Part shown: in pieces, positions 1 to 8,579 of the stretch
How positions within the stretch are numbered: position 1 is the stretch's first letter
How the letters are laid out: each line of letters opens with the position of its first letter
Origin: an uncultured Muribaculaceae bacterium
GTDB lineage: Bacteria > Bacteroidota > Bacteroidia > Bacteroidales > Muribaculaceae
NCBI GenBank assembly: GCA_947628305.1
Contig: CANQZG010000007.1
Coordinates: forward strand, 95,640 to 159,639
Length of the DNA stretch: 64,000 nucleotides
Reading direction: 5' to 3'
Position numbers and translations under genes: made by a program
The notes under the pieces: generated by a model
Database searches by the model: none
The model's input: the letters and a program-made list of their open reading frames with translations, nothing else
Told to the model about the DNA's origin: nothing

Positions 1-487
1 CGGCGAATATTGTATCACGGGAGGGCGTAACATAATATCCGCGTCTTTCAAATGACTTTAACACAGGTTTCATGTCCACACGTACAGTCCACACCGTGTT
101 TGCGGGCAACGTATCCCCGTCGGGACGTCTGTCGTCTTTTTCATGGGATGTCAATTTCCCGAACGAATAGATTGTTGTGTCTTGCTCGCCGGGGTGTATC
201 TGTGCGATGTGAAACTGTCTTTCGCGGAATTCATTGTCACGTCCGTTCAACAAAAAACGGAACTTGAATGCCGCTGGAATTTCAGTCGTCGGTGCATCGG
301 GAAAGTCTGATGTGATTTCAAATCGGCTGACAGCGTGTGCGACATACTCACCCTCGACCACCGAATCGTCATAGACTGTATAAGTCTCGCATGAATATAT
401 GGCATCATCAGCCGTGTCAGGGACACTGCTGCAACCGGCCATCACGGCGGTGGTTATTGCGATTATGGCAGTGGAGGCATGTTTCAT
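1..487 (-). CDS. Putative exported lipoprotein, cut by the left window edge
   Basis: An open frame on the minus strand starts with ATG at 487-485 and runs off the window after 162 codons without a stop. The first 21 residues are a lipoprotein signal peptide with lipobox VMAGC (Cys19). The start overlaps the stop of the upstream aminopeptidase gene as ATGA, so the two are translationally coupled. Beyond the signal the chain is polar and beta-rich, with segments such as FKFRFLLNGRDNE and VWTVRVDMKPVLKSFERRGY. From memory this resembles the N-terminal region of secreted Bacteroidales alpha-amylase-family lipoproteins, but no catalytic domain is visible, so function is open. I am confident of the gene and lipidation, not of the family. 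Confidence 0.7.
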   Translation of the reverse strand, partial: MKHASTAIIAITTAVMAGCSSVPDTADDAIYSCETYTVYDDSVVEGEYVAHAVSRFEITSDFPDAPTTEIPAAFKFRFLLNGRDNEFRERQFHIAQIHPGEQDTTIYSFGKLTSHEKDDRRPDGDTLPANTVWTVRVDMKPVLKSFERRGYYVTPSRDTIFA

Positions 488-1860
488 TGACGCATCGCCT
501 CCACTTCGTCGGGTGTCAATGGAATCTTCTTGCCCAGACGTCGTGCACCGTCAGCGGTTATCAGATAATCCTCCTCGTTGCGTATTCCCCCGAAATCACG
601 GTAGCGTTCGACAGCATCGTAGTTTATGAAATCGGTGAATTTCCCGAGACCACGCCAAAGGTCAATAAGTTCAGGGATGAAATATATGCCCGGCTCGACA
701 GTCAGGACATATCCCGGTTTCAACTGCGAGGCGAGACGTTGGCTTTTGCGCCCGAACTGTGTGCTCTTGGGTTGGCCGTCATATCCCACCCATATCTCAC
801 CTAAGTTCTCCATGTCATGTACATCGAGTCCCATCATGTGGCCCAGTCCGTGCGGGAAGAAAAGCGCGTGCGCGCCCTCTCTGACAGCCTCGGTGGCGTC
901 ACCTTTCATCAGGCCGAGTCCTTTCATGCCCTCGACCATGACGCGGGCGGCGATGTCATATACATCCATGTAAGGGATGCCGGGGCGGAGCGCCTCGACT
1001 GCGGCGAGGTGCATACGGTTCTGGATTTCATAAACCTCGCGCTGACGGGTGGTGAAACGTTTGTCGGCGGGTATTGTCGATGACATGTCTCCGCAGTACC
1101 CCGATTCGAGTTCGGCACCGGCGTCAATCAGGAAAAGGTCGCCCGGCTTGATGAGATTGCCGTGGTAATGATTGTGTAGGGTCTGTCCGTTGACAGTCGC
1201 TATTGTGGCGAACGACAGCTCGCAATTATTGGATTCGGCGATGTAGTCCATTGCCGCCGTCACCTCATATTCATGCATCCCCGGACGAATCACCCGCATC
1301 GCCTCGAGGTGCATGTCGGCGGTTATGTCGCATGCCTTTTCAATCTCGGCGATTTCCTCGGCGGTCTTGATGTTGCGTTGTACCACGACCGCACGGATGA
1401 ACGGGACAGAGCCCTCCTGACGCGCGGGCACGATTCCAAGCAAATCGACAAGTTTCAATTTGTGTTCGGGGCGGTAGGGTGGGAGGTAATGGATTGTCCG
1501 TCCATCTTTGGCTGCTTTGGCGAGATAGGGGGCCAACGAGGCTTCGGGTCGCACGTCAGAGATGCCGACAGTCTCGCATTTTTCATGTAAGGTGGGTAGC
1601 GGTCCCATCCACACAATCGAGTCGATTGTCAGTTCATCGCCGAACACAATCTCACGGTCGTTGTCGATGTCGATGATTGCGGCGAGTCCCGCCTGTGAGA
1701 TGCCGAAATAATACAGGAATGTCGAGTCCTGGCGGTATCGGAAAGTGTTGTCGGCATAATTCAATCCCAGTTCGTCATTACCGAGGAAAAGCAGTACGCC
1801 CGAGCCGATACGTTTTTTCAATGTATCGCGTCGCTCGATATAGGTCGATTTTGAAAACAT
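484..1860 (-). CDS. pepP: Xaa-Pro aminopeptidase (aminopeptidase P, M24 family)
   Basis: This 458-residue protein has the two-domain aminopeptidase P layout: an N-terminal AMP_N-type domain (roughly residues 1-150) and a C-terminal pita-bread M24 domain. The dinuclear metal site is readable: the Asp in FLIDAGAE, a second Asp in GYCGDMSST, His in HGLGHMMGLDVHD, Glu in TVEPGIYF and the last Glu in GIRNEEDYLI. The enzyme removes the N-terminal residue of peptides with proline in position 2, normally in the cytoplasm, since no signal peptide is present. Length matches the family. Its stop overlaps the start of the downstream lipoprotein gene by ATGA. It diverges from the peroxidase gene. Confidence 0.93.
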   Translation of the reverse strand: MFSKSTYIERRDTLKKRIGSGVLLFLGNDELGLNYADNTFRYRQDSTFLYYFGISQAGLAAIIDIDNDREIVFGDELTIDSIVWMGPLPTLHEKCETVGISDVRPEASLAPYLAKAAKDGRTIHYLPPYRPEHKLKLVDLLGIVPARQEGSVPFIRAVVVQRNIKTAEEIAEIEKACDITADMHLEAMRVIRPGMHEYEVTAAMDYIAESNNCELSFATIATVNGQTLHNHYHGNLIKPGDLFLIDAGAELESGYCGDMSSTIPADKRFTTRQREVYEIQNRMHLAAVEALRPGIPYMDVYDIAARVMVEGMKGLGLMKGDATEAVREGAHALFFPHGLGHMMGLDVHDMENLGEIWVGYDGQPKSTQFGRKSQRLASQLKPGYVLTVEPGIYFIPELIDLWRGLGKFTDFINYDAVERYRDFGGIRNEEDYLITADGARRLGKKIPLTPDEVEAMRQ

Positions 1861-1909
1861 AGTCAGATATATTTGTTAAAGACTGATTCAAAGGTAATCA
1901 AAAAATGCG

Positions 1910-1917
1910 TATCTTTG
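1910..1917 (+). promoter_or_regulatory. Putative -7 promoter box for the peroxidase gene
   Basis: TATCTTTG matches the Bacteroidetes TAnnTTTG -7 element 28 bp upstream of the chosen ATG at 1945. No clear TTG -33 element lies at the usual 19-21 bp spacing, so the call rests on the -7 box and its position. Confidence 0.5.
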
Positions 1918-1944
1918 TTCTATAAAAGAGATAAATCATATAAA

Positions 1945-2400
1945 ATGAATGTAGGTGACCGTGTTCCCGACTTGCTTGGCAAAGACCAGGACGGGAAAGA
2001 AATCAGATTGAGTGACTATCAGGGTAAGAAAATCGTGTTATATTTTTATCCCAAGGATAATACATCGGGGTGTACCGCCGAGGCATGCTCGATGCGTGAC
2101 AATATCGAGGACCTTGGCAAGGAGGGGTATCAGGTGATAGGGGTTAGCCCCGACAGTGAGAAAAGCCACCGTAACTTTATCGAGAAGCATTCACTGCCGT
2201 TCCCGCTAATCGCCGACACCGACCGTCGTCTTGCCGAACAGATGGGCGTATGGGTCGAGAAATCGATGTATGGCCGCAAATACATGGGAATCGCCCGCAC
2301 TACCTTCATCGTCTCGCCTGACGGCATAATCCAACGCGTCTTCACTCCCAAGGAAATCAAGGCCAAGACCCACGCCGACCAAATCCTAGCCATGCCCTGA
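1945..2400 (+). CDS. bcp: Thioredoxin-dependent thiol peroxidase (Bcp/PrxQ)
   Basis: The 151-residue product has the AhpC/TSA thioredoxin fold: start MNVGDRVPDLLGKDQDGKEI, then YFYPKDNTSGCTAEACSMRD with the peroxidatic Cys and the second Cys five residues later, the PrxQ/Bcp pattern. It reduces peroxides using thioredoxin. The frame is open for 24 codons upstream (from 1873), but that extension overlaps the promoter box at 1910-1917 and is not family-like, so the ATG at 1945 is chosen. The gene stands alone between divergent pepP and a convergent DUF262 gene whose stop is only 9 bp away. Confidence 0.93.
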   Translation: MNVGDRVPDLLGKDQDGKEIRLSDYQGKKIVLYFYPKDNTSGCTAEACSMRDNIEDLGKEGYQVIGVSPDSEKSHRNFIEKHSLPFPLIADTDRRLAEQMGVWVEKSMYGRKYMGIARTTFIVSPDGIIQRVFTPKEIKAKTHADQILAMP

Positions 2401-2409
2401 TGCCAACCG

Positions 2410-4869
2410 TCAGTTTATGGTTATTTTCATATCCAGGTTAAGGGCGGTCGCTATTTGATTTAGAATAGACATTTTCCTTGCGGTGGATGTGTTTGTCATG
2501 ACAAACCATCCGTTCGCGATTTTTTGGCTTCCGTAATTCTTGGGCCTCTCTGTACTTATCAAAGGATATTTGTTGCACATAATATTGAGAGACTGCACTT
2601 TCTCAATGCCGATTTCTTTAATTACCATGGCAAAAGTCCTTGCGGATGTCGTGGATTTAAATGTAATCCCGTTATATTCAACTTCCAATAATCCTTTAGA
2701 GGTTGCATTATTGGCTTGAGTGTTGATAATGGGTTGGACTGTCCACCCTTGTTGGATTGCGAATTTGGCCATATTTTGGATTGAACTTGCCATCCATTGG
2801 GTACAGACTAAGAATTTGATATTGTCCGAAGATTCCAATATGCGGTTTGTCTTATTGAAGTTATATCGGATGTTTAGTTCTTTTTCTGATTTATTGCTAT
2901 TTAGCAGTTCTTCGACACTGGCGATAGTCCCGTTCCCTTTAAACTTATCCAACATTGAGTCAGGGAATATGTCTTTTAGTTCGAGGAAAGTTAAATCGGG
3001 GTGTTGAGAAACAAATAAGGCAATAACAGCGTATGCGAAATCGCGTTTGTTGAGCGGCTCACCATTGTTCAGGACATATTTGGTATAATCGGCATCATGG
3101 GTCTTAGGATTATTATGTTCCCCGGTTTTCTTGTCGGTTAATGTGTAAAGTTTAGGGTTGAAGCACCATTTTTTCTTAGCGTCCATGAAAAGTTGATTGG
3201 CGCGTTCTGCAATGGTGCTTTCATCCCAGATGTTAAGAGACAGTGGGTAGTTCAAGGTCACCAATCCTTCGGCATAGTAGTTAAGGCCATGCTTGTGTTC
3301 ATTCCCGTTTTTCTTTATATTCCAAGATTTGTTACTTATCGAGGAGTTTAATTTGGCAGGGATAATAGCAAGATTGCCCAGCGTTCTAAGAATTTTGTTT
3401 CGGTCATCGTCGCTGAACGGCGGTAGGGACGGCCATGTTTCATAATTCCATTTCTTGGGCATTAGGTGTTCCAGTGAATAGCTGTTTAATCCTTTTAATG
3501 CGGTTGCATGTTTGTCGTCACGTGATAATGATTCGAGCAAATACAGGATGCCTTTGGCTCGTTGATTGATGATGATATTTTTGTTGAAACCATCCTGTAA
3601 CATTGAATCCGTCGGTATGGCGAGAGAGGAATCGGAATATTTAAGAGTGATATATTCGATAAATGTTTTTGCTGTCAATACCTGATTGGAAATGAGGCTA
3701 AGTGAAAACAGGTCGCTGTAATTGTCGTTGGTGGATTTGCAAATCAGTCGGCGTATTATATATGCTTCCAATGCTCTAAAGATTTCATTGCGTTCCTCAA
3801 TGTCCTCTTGGTTTTTTAATAAATATAGTACGTATGGGATAAGGGTGGTTGAATCTAATCCGAATATCATTAGGTTAATTCGTTCAATGCCCCATTCACA
3901 AGGGATTTCCTCGTCCAAAACGGATGTTGATATATAGGAGCGGTAAATCTTTGCATATTCGGTGAGGTCTTTGACAAATTCTATATGGTCGATTTCCGAC
4001 AAAGACAGATAATCCTTGTATTGGTTGAACAGGTTCTCTGAAGTTCGGAATCTTAATTTATCAACCATCGAAATGCCAAGAACCGGGTCGTTAATCTTTA
4101 TATGTAGATAGGCATATAGAAAACTTTCGAGATTCGTTCGTTTCAAACGGCCCTCGGTTGTCGAGTTCTCCCAATATTTCACAGTTTCTTCATCGGCTTC
4201 AAAAACGGGTTTCCATAGGATATTGTATTCATCGACAGTGTTTTTATTGAATAGATAATTTTTTAGCAGTTCCCCGGTCGTGAGACTGACGCCAAGTGAA
4301 TTTATGGTGTCGAATATGACCTGTTCATCTTCATTATGGTTCAAGTCTATCCCTACAAATGAAATATGGTTGCGGATTACCTGACTGTTGTAGGTGTCGG
4401 GGGATACGCGAGGGAGTAAATAATTATAGGCCTTTGCGAGCCTGCTGTCATGCGTTATCGGTTTTAGCTCGTTCTGATTCATGATTTCTTCAAAACATTC
4501 CCTGTCGAAGAAATTATGAGAGATACATAATTCCGACTCGTTATCTATCATCGTGAACATTCGATTGAATGCTTCCTGTTTACCCTCTTTGGTGCATAAT
4601 ATCTTAAAGAACAAGGCTAATGTAGTGAGACGCTGTTGTCCGTCGATGATGTATTGAACATCAGAGTTGGTTGATGTCCCGGTTTGCTTCTGTTTCGCAA
4701 TTATAGAGCCGAGGAAGTATTCAGTCCCGGTGGTGGATATGTGCTCCATGCTTTCGAGGAATCGCTTCAAAAGTTCTTCTTCCCAGACGTATGCCCTTTG
4801 GAAGAACGGGATTTCAAGTTTACGTTGACCGTTGAAATAATTCGCGATTGAGCGTTTTCCTGCGTCCAT
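2410..4869 (-). CDS. GmrSD-like DUF262/DUF1524 protein (probable type IV restriction or nucleotide-dependent nuclease)
   Basis: This 819-residue protein begins with a DUF262 (ParB/GmrS-like) domain: IPFFQRAYVW (20-29) and DGQQRLTTL (76-84), the DGQQR nucleotide-binding loop. A DUF1524 (GmrD-like, HNH-fold) segment follows with LEHLMPKKW (466-474) and LGNLAIIPAKLN (497-508). This combination is known from GmrSD-type enzymes that restrict modified phage DNA, so a defence role is inferred. Residues about 550-725 are unassigned. The last 90 residues form a compact module also present at the end of the HD protein at 15104-16015. The gene is AT-richer than its neighbours, suggesting transfer. It is a single gene with its own upstream region, convergent with bcp. 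Confidence 0.82.
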   Translation of the reverse strand: MDAGKRSIANYFNGQRKLEIPFFQRAYVWEEELLKRFLESMEHISTTGTEYFLGSIIAKQKQTGTSTNSDVQYIIDGQQRLTTLALFFKILCTKEGKQEAFNRMFTMIDNESELCISHNFFDRECFEEIMNQNELKPITHDSRLAKAYNYLLPRVSPDTYNSQVIRNHISFVGIDLNHNEDEQVIFDTINSLGVSLTTGELLKNYLFNKNTVDEYNILWKPVFEADEETVKYWENSTTEGRLKRTNLESFLYAYLHIKINDPVLGISMVDKLRFRTSENLFNQYKDYLSLSEIDHIEFVKDLTEYAKIYRSYISTSVLDEEIPCEWGIERINLMIFGLDSTTLIPYVLYLLKNQEDIEERNEIFRALEAYIIRRLICKSTNDNYSDLFSLSLISNQVLTAKTFIEYITLKYSDSSLAIPTDSMLQDGFNKNIIINQRAKGILYLLESLSRDDKHATALKGLNSYSLEHLMPKKWNYETWPSLPPFSDDDRNKILRTLGNLAIIPAKLNSSISNKSWNIKKNGNEHKHGLNYYAEGLVTLNYPLSLNIWDESTIAERANQLFMDAKKKWCFNPKLYTLTDKKTGEHNNPKTHDADYTKYVLNNGEPLNKRDFAYAVIALFVSQHPDLTFLELKDIFPDSMLDKFKGNGTIASVEELLNSNKSEKELNIRYNFNKTNRILESSDNIKFLVCTQWMASSIQNMAKFAIQQGWTVQPIINTQANNATSKGLLEVEYNGITFKSTTSARTFAMVIKEIGIEKVQSLNIMCNKYPLISTERPKNYGSQKIANGWFVMTNTSTARKMSILNQIATALNLDMKITIN

Positions 4870-5026
4870 GGTTAGGTGTCCTTTAAATTGAATTGATTAT
4901 AACAAAGATAGTGAAACTGTGCGGTTTATTATTGCAAAGGCATATTAAAGAATGTGAAAAACAGGGGCGGGGGAGTGCGTTGGTAATATTATCGGTGAAT
5001 CGGGGCGCGGGTTTCAGTTTTTTTGT

Positions 5027-5034
5027 TAAATTTG
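5027..5034 (+). promoter_or_regulatory. Putative -7 promoter box of the methylmalonyl-CoA decarboxylase operon
   Basis: TAAATTTG fits TAnnTTTG about 100 bp upstream of the epimerase start. The predicted start of transcription near 5041 falls at the foot of the hairpin at 5037-5079. No good TTG -33 box is visible. Confidence 0.45.
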
Positions 5035-5036
5035 CA

Positions 5037-5079
5037 ACGGCTTAGAGTGTGCGGACTATTGAGGGTAGACCTAAGCCGT
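5037..5079 (+). promoter_or_regulatory. Leader hairpin at the 5' end of the decarboxylase operon
   Basis: ACGGCTTAG (5037-5045) and CTAAGCCGT (5071-5079) are perfect 9-bp inverted arms around a 25-nt loop. The structure lies between the putative -7 box and the epimerase gene, so it would form at the very start of the transcript. No known riboswitch class is recognised and no T-run follows, so it is not a terminator. Confidence 0.4.
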
Positions 5080-5130
5080 CACATTTACTTGTAAATATAC
5101 ATAAAATCAATTTCATAATTAACGTTTATC

Positions 5131-5553
5131 ATGAATATTTCTCACATCGAACACATCGGAATCGCCGTTCCGTCGCTTGACGAGGCTATTCCTTTCTACG
5201 AAAACATCCTTGGCCTTAAATGTTTTGCCATTGAAGAAGTCGCCGACCAGAAAGTGCGTACCGCATTTTTCAAGGTAGGGCAGACCAAAATCGAGCTCCT
5301 TGAAGGCACTGCCGATGACAGCGCGATTTCCAAGTTTATCGCCAACAACGGTGGCCGTGGCGGTATCCAGCATGTCGCTTTCGCAATCGAGGATGGCGTG
5401 GCCAACGCTCTCGCTGAAGCCGAGGAAAAGGGTTGCCGTCTCATCGACAAGGCTCCGCGCAAGGGCGCAGAGGGATTGAACATCGCGTTCCTGCATCCGA
5501 AATCGACTGTGGGTACTCTCGTGGAACTCTGCGAAGACCCCAAGAAAGCGTAA
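5131..5553 (+). CDS. mce: Methylmalonyl-CoA epimerase
   Basis: The 140-residue protein is a glyoxalase/VOC-fold epimerase. It opens with HIEHIGIAVPSLDEAIPFY (metal-ligand His), and has VGQTKIELLEG and GGIQHVAFAIED with the usual metal-binding His and Glu positions. It interconverts (R)- and (S)-methylmalonyl-CoA, feeding the decarboxylase encoded by the next genes in the succinate-to-propionate route. It is the first gene of a five-gene operon, 41 bp before mmdA. Confidence 0.94.
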   Translation: MNISHIEHIGIAVPSLDEAIPFYENILGLKCFAIEEVADQKVRTAFFKVGQTKIELLEGTADDSAISKFIANNGGRGGIQHVAFAIEDGVANALAEAEEKGCRLIDKAPRKGAEGLNIAFLHPKSTVGTLVELCEDPKKA

Positions 5554-5594
5554 AACAGTTTCTAAATTTCATTACACATTAATATAAACTCTAA

Positions 5595-7148
5595 ATGAGT
5601 AATCAACTTGAAAAAGTCCAGGAGCTGATTGCATTGCGCAATGAGGCTCGTCTGGGTGGCGGCGAAAAGGCCATTCAGAAACAGCATGACAAGGGCAAGT
5701 ACACAGCCCGCGAACGTATCGCCCAACTTCTCGACGAGGGTTCGTTTGAAGAAATCGACATGTTTGTACGTCACCGTTGCCACAACTTCGGCCAGGATAA
5801 GAAAAGTTTCCTTGGCGACGGCGTTGTGACCGGTTACGGTACAATCGATGGCCGTCTCGTCTATGTGTTCGCACAGGATTTCACCGTGTTCGGTGGCTCC
5901 TTGAGCGAGACAATGGCATTGAAGATATGTAAGATTATGGATATGGCCATGAAGATGGGTGCACCCGTCATCGGCCTTAATGACTCGGGTGGCGCACGCA
6001 TCCAGGAGGGTATAAACGCCCTCGCGGGATATGCCGAGATTTTCCAGCGTAACATCATGGCTTCGGGTGTGATTCCCCAGATTTCAGGTATCCTCGGCCC
6101 GTGTGCCGGTGGTGCGGTCTATTCTCCCGCGCTCACTGACTTTACAATCATGACCAAGGGTATCAGTTACATGTTCCTGACCGGGCCTAAGGTCGTAAAG
6201 ACTGTGACCGGCGAGGATGTGACACAGGATGCTCTCGGTGGTGCCGAAGTCCATTCGTCAAAGAGCGGTGTCGCCCATTTCGCGGCCGAGGACGGTGAGG
6301 AGACACTCAAGATTATCCGTAAGCTGTTCAGCTACATCCCGCAGAACAACCTCGAAGAACCCCCGTTGGTCGAATGTACCGACCCGATTGACCGTCTTGA
6401 GGACTCGCTCAATGATATAATCCCTGATTCGGCCAACCGTCCTTACGATATGTACGAGGTCATCGGTGCAATCATCGATAATGGCGAGTTCCTTGAAATA
6501 CAGCGCGATTATGCCAAGAACATTATCATCGGTTTTGCCCGTTTCAACGGTCAGGCCGTGGGTATCGTGGCCAATCAGCCCAAATATCTCGCCGGTGTGC
6601 TTGACAGCAACGCTTCCCGTAAGGGTGCACGTTTCGTGCGTTTCTGCGACGCTTTCAATATCCCCTTGGTGACGCTTGTTGACGTGCCCGGATTCCTTCC
6701 CGGCACAGGCCAGGAATATAACGGTGTCATCCTTCACGGTGCGAAACTGCTCTATGCTTACGGTGAGGCAACGGTGCCCAAGGTGACGGTGACACTCCGC
6801 AAGAGCTATGGCGGCAGCCACATCGTGATGAGCTGCAAGCAGCTTCGCGGTGATATGAACTACGCTTGGCCTACCGCCGAAATCGCCGTGATGGGTGGTG
6901 CCGGTGCCGTAGAGGTGCTTTATGCCAAGGAAGCAAAGGCATCTGAAGACCCCGCCAAGGTTCTTAAGGAGAAAGAGGAGGAGTACAACAAACTGTTCTG
7001 CAATCCTTACAATGCCGCCCGTTACGGGTACATCGATGATGTCATCGAACCTCGTAACACCCGTTTCCGCGTGATTCGTGCCCTCCAGCAGCTTGCCACC
7101 AAGAAGGTTACCAATCCTGCCAAGAAACATGGCAATATACCTTTGTAA
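5595..7148 (+). CDS. mmdA: Methylmalonyl-CoA decarboxylase carboxyltransferase (alpha) subunit
   Basis: This 517-residue acyl-CoA carboxyltransferase has both crotonase-like halves. Readable landmarks are [19 protein letters not shown] near the N-terminus, [13 protein letters not shown] and [16 protein letters not shown] in the first half, and [20 protein letters not shown] in the second. It moves the carboxyl group of methylmalonyl-CoA to the biotin on the carrier subunit. Taken alone it could be named a propionyl-CoA carboxylase beta subunit, but the operon supplies a carrier and a sodium-pump beta subunit and no biotin carboxylase, which favours the decarboxylase. Cytoplasmic. Confidence 0.93.
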   Translation: MSNQLEKVQELIALRNEARLGGGEKAIQKQHDKGKYTARERIAQLLDEGSFEEIDMFVRHRCHNFGQDKKSFLGDGVVTGYGTIDGRLVYVFAQDFTVFGGSLSETMALKICKIMDMAMKMGAPVIGLNDSGGARIQEGINALAGYAEIFQRNIMASGVIPQISGILGPCAGGAVYSPALTDFTIMTKGISYMFLTGPKVVKTVTGEDVTQDALGGAEVHSSKSGVAHFAAEDGEETLKIIRKLFSYIPQNNLEEPPLVECTDPIDRLEDSLNDIIPDSANRPYDMYEVIGAIIDNGEFLEIQRDYAKNIIIGFARFNGQAVGIVANQPKYLAGVLDSNASRKGARFVRFCDAFNIPLVTLVDVPGFLPGTGQEYNGVILHGAKLLYAYGEATVPKVTVTLRKSYGGSHIVMSCKQLRGDMNYAWPTAEIAVMGGAGAVEVLYAKEAKASEDPAKVLKEKEEEYNKLFCNPYNAARYGYIDDVIEPRNTRFRVIRALQQLATKKVTNPAKKHGNIPL

Positions 7149-7172
7149 TCACCTCATTAGCATCTTGAATAA

Positions 7173-8078
7173 ATGAAAAAGCAATTATTAACGCTCATTG
7201 TCGCTTTGGTTGCGTGCGCTACGGTCGCATCAGCCCAGGGCCGCAGAGGGTTGCGCATCAATGAGGTGATGGTGACGAATGATTCATCGGTTGTCGATGA
7301 TTATGGTCGCCATGTCGCCTGGATTGAGTTGTTCAACTCGACATTCGCCCCGCTTGAGATTTCGAGTGTCTATCTAACCAACGACAAGAACCAACCCAAG
7401 CTGTACCCTGTTCCTCTCGGCGATGTCAACACCGAGATTCCCCCGAGGCAACATGTGGTGTTCTGGGCCGATGGCGAGCCTAACAAGGGTACGTTCCACA
7501 CCAGTTTCGTCCTCACTCCGGGACAGGATAACTGGATTGGAATCTATGATGCCAACGGCACAACCCTTATTGACGAAGTGCTCATTCCGGCCAATCTCGC
7601 CCCTAATACGACCTACGCCCGTACCATTGACGGTGAAGGTATATGGGAGGTGCGCGACGGCGGTGACAAATACATAACCCCTTCGTCCAACAACGTGATA
7701 GTCGATACCAATTCCAAGGTGGACATGTTCGCTCAACAGGATAAGGACGGCTTTGCGATGACAATCATGGCGATGTGTATTGTATTCACCGCCCTCCTTG
7801 TGCTGTGCCTGTGCTTCCTTGCAATTTCCCGCATCGGTGCACGTGTGCTGCGCAGCAACAAAATCAAGTCGGCAGGCATGACACCGCGCGAATTGACGCG
7901 TGAGGAGCATCCCGAACATGATTCAGGCGAGGAAATCGCGGCTATCACCATGGCTTTGCATGAACATCTCAACGCTCATGACGCGGAGAACACCATCCTC
8001 ACCATCAACAAGGTGAAACGCGCTTACTCGCCCTGGAGTTCCAAGATTTACAGTCTGCGTGAGCTGCCTCACCGTTAA
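7173..8078 (+). CDS. OadG-type decarboxylase gamma subunit with an N-terminal lamin-tail domain
   Basis: The 301-residue protein starts with a signal peptide (about residues 1-21, ending ASAQ). An exported domain of roughly 130 residues follows, opening LRINEVMVTNDSSVVDDYG with HVAWIELFNS, the layout of a lamin-tail domain. Around residues 190-215 there is one strong membrane segment (TIMAMCIVFTALLVLCLCFL), followed by a cytoplasmic tail. The TM plus tail, and the place between mmdA and the biotin carrier, match OadG gamma subunits that anchor the decarboxylase to the membrane. Ordinary OadG proteins are about 80-120 residues, so the periplasmic domain is the unusual part. Its role is unknown. 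Confidence 0.75.
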   Translation: MKKQLLTLIVALVACATVASAQGRRGLRINEVMVTNDSSVVDDYGRHVAWIELFNSTFAPLEISSVYLTNDKNQPKLYPVPLGDVNTEIPPRQHVVFWADGEPNKGTFHTSFVLTPGQDNWIGIYDANGTTLIDEVLIPANLAPNTTYARTIDGEGIWEVRDGGDKYITPSSNNVIVDTNSKVDMFAQQDKDGFAMTIMAMCIVFTALLVLCLCFLAISRIGARVLRSNKIKSAGMTPRELTREEHPEHDSGEEIAAITMALHEHLNAHDAENTILTINKVKRAYSPWSSKIYSLRELPHR

Positions 8079-8112
8079 CCCATCTATCAATTTTTCAACA
8101 ACATTCATTGAA

Positions 8113-8550
8113 ATGAAAGAATACAAATATAAAATCAACGGCAACGTCTACAAAGTAGCCGTCGGTGACATCGATAACAATATCGCCCAGGTGGAGGTTA
8201 ACGGCACTCCCTACAAGGTTGAACTTGAGAAAAAGGCCGCTCCTGTCACCATCGTTAATGCCCCGCGTCCTTCGGCGGCACCCCGCACAGAGACAGGTGC
8301 AAAAGTCATATCCAAGCCGGCGGCCGCTCCCGGTGCAGGTGCGCCTGTCAAGGCCCCTCTCCCCGGTGTGGTTCTCTCGATACCTGTAAAGGTCGGGGAC
8401 GAAGTAAAGGCATCAGACACTGTGTTGCTGCTTGAGGCAATGAAAATGGAGAACGCCATTCATGCAGGTCGTGACGGGAAAGTGACCGCAATCAGTGTGA
8501 ATGCCGGTGACTCCGTGCTTGAAGGGACAGTGTTAATGACTATCGGCTAA
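8113..8550 (+). CDS. mmdC: Biotin carrier subunit of methylmalonyl-CoA decarboxylase
   Basis: The 145-residue protein has an N-terminal beta-rich stretch (KEYKYKINGNVYKVAV), an Ala/Pro-rich flexible linker (about 50-75) and a C-terminal biotinyl domain with EAMKMEN, where the Lys is biotinylated. It shuttles the carboxyl group from MmdA to the membrane beta subunit. The frame is open upstream to 8059, inside the previous gene, but the ATG at 8113 gives the family-like start and leaves a 34-bp spacer after the OadG gene. Confidence 0.92.
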   Translation: MKEYKYKINGNVYKVAVGDIDNNIAQVEVNGTPYKVELEKKAAPVTIVNAPRPSAAPRTETGAKVISKPAAAPGAGAPVKAPLPGVVLSIPVKVGDEVKASDTVLLLEAMKMENAIHAGRDGKVTAISVNAGDSVLEGTVLMTIG

Positions 8551-8579
8551 TGATTCCAATGATATAAAATCATTCTCAC

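Noticed and set aside
6258..7130. 290-residue minus-strand frame opposite mmdA
   Set aside because: It is the antisense shadow of a well-identified gene in high-GC third-position DNA; no family features, no start context.
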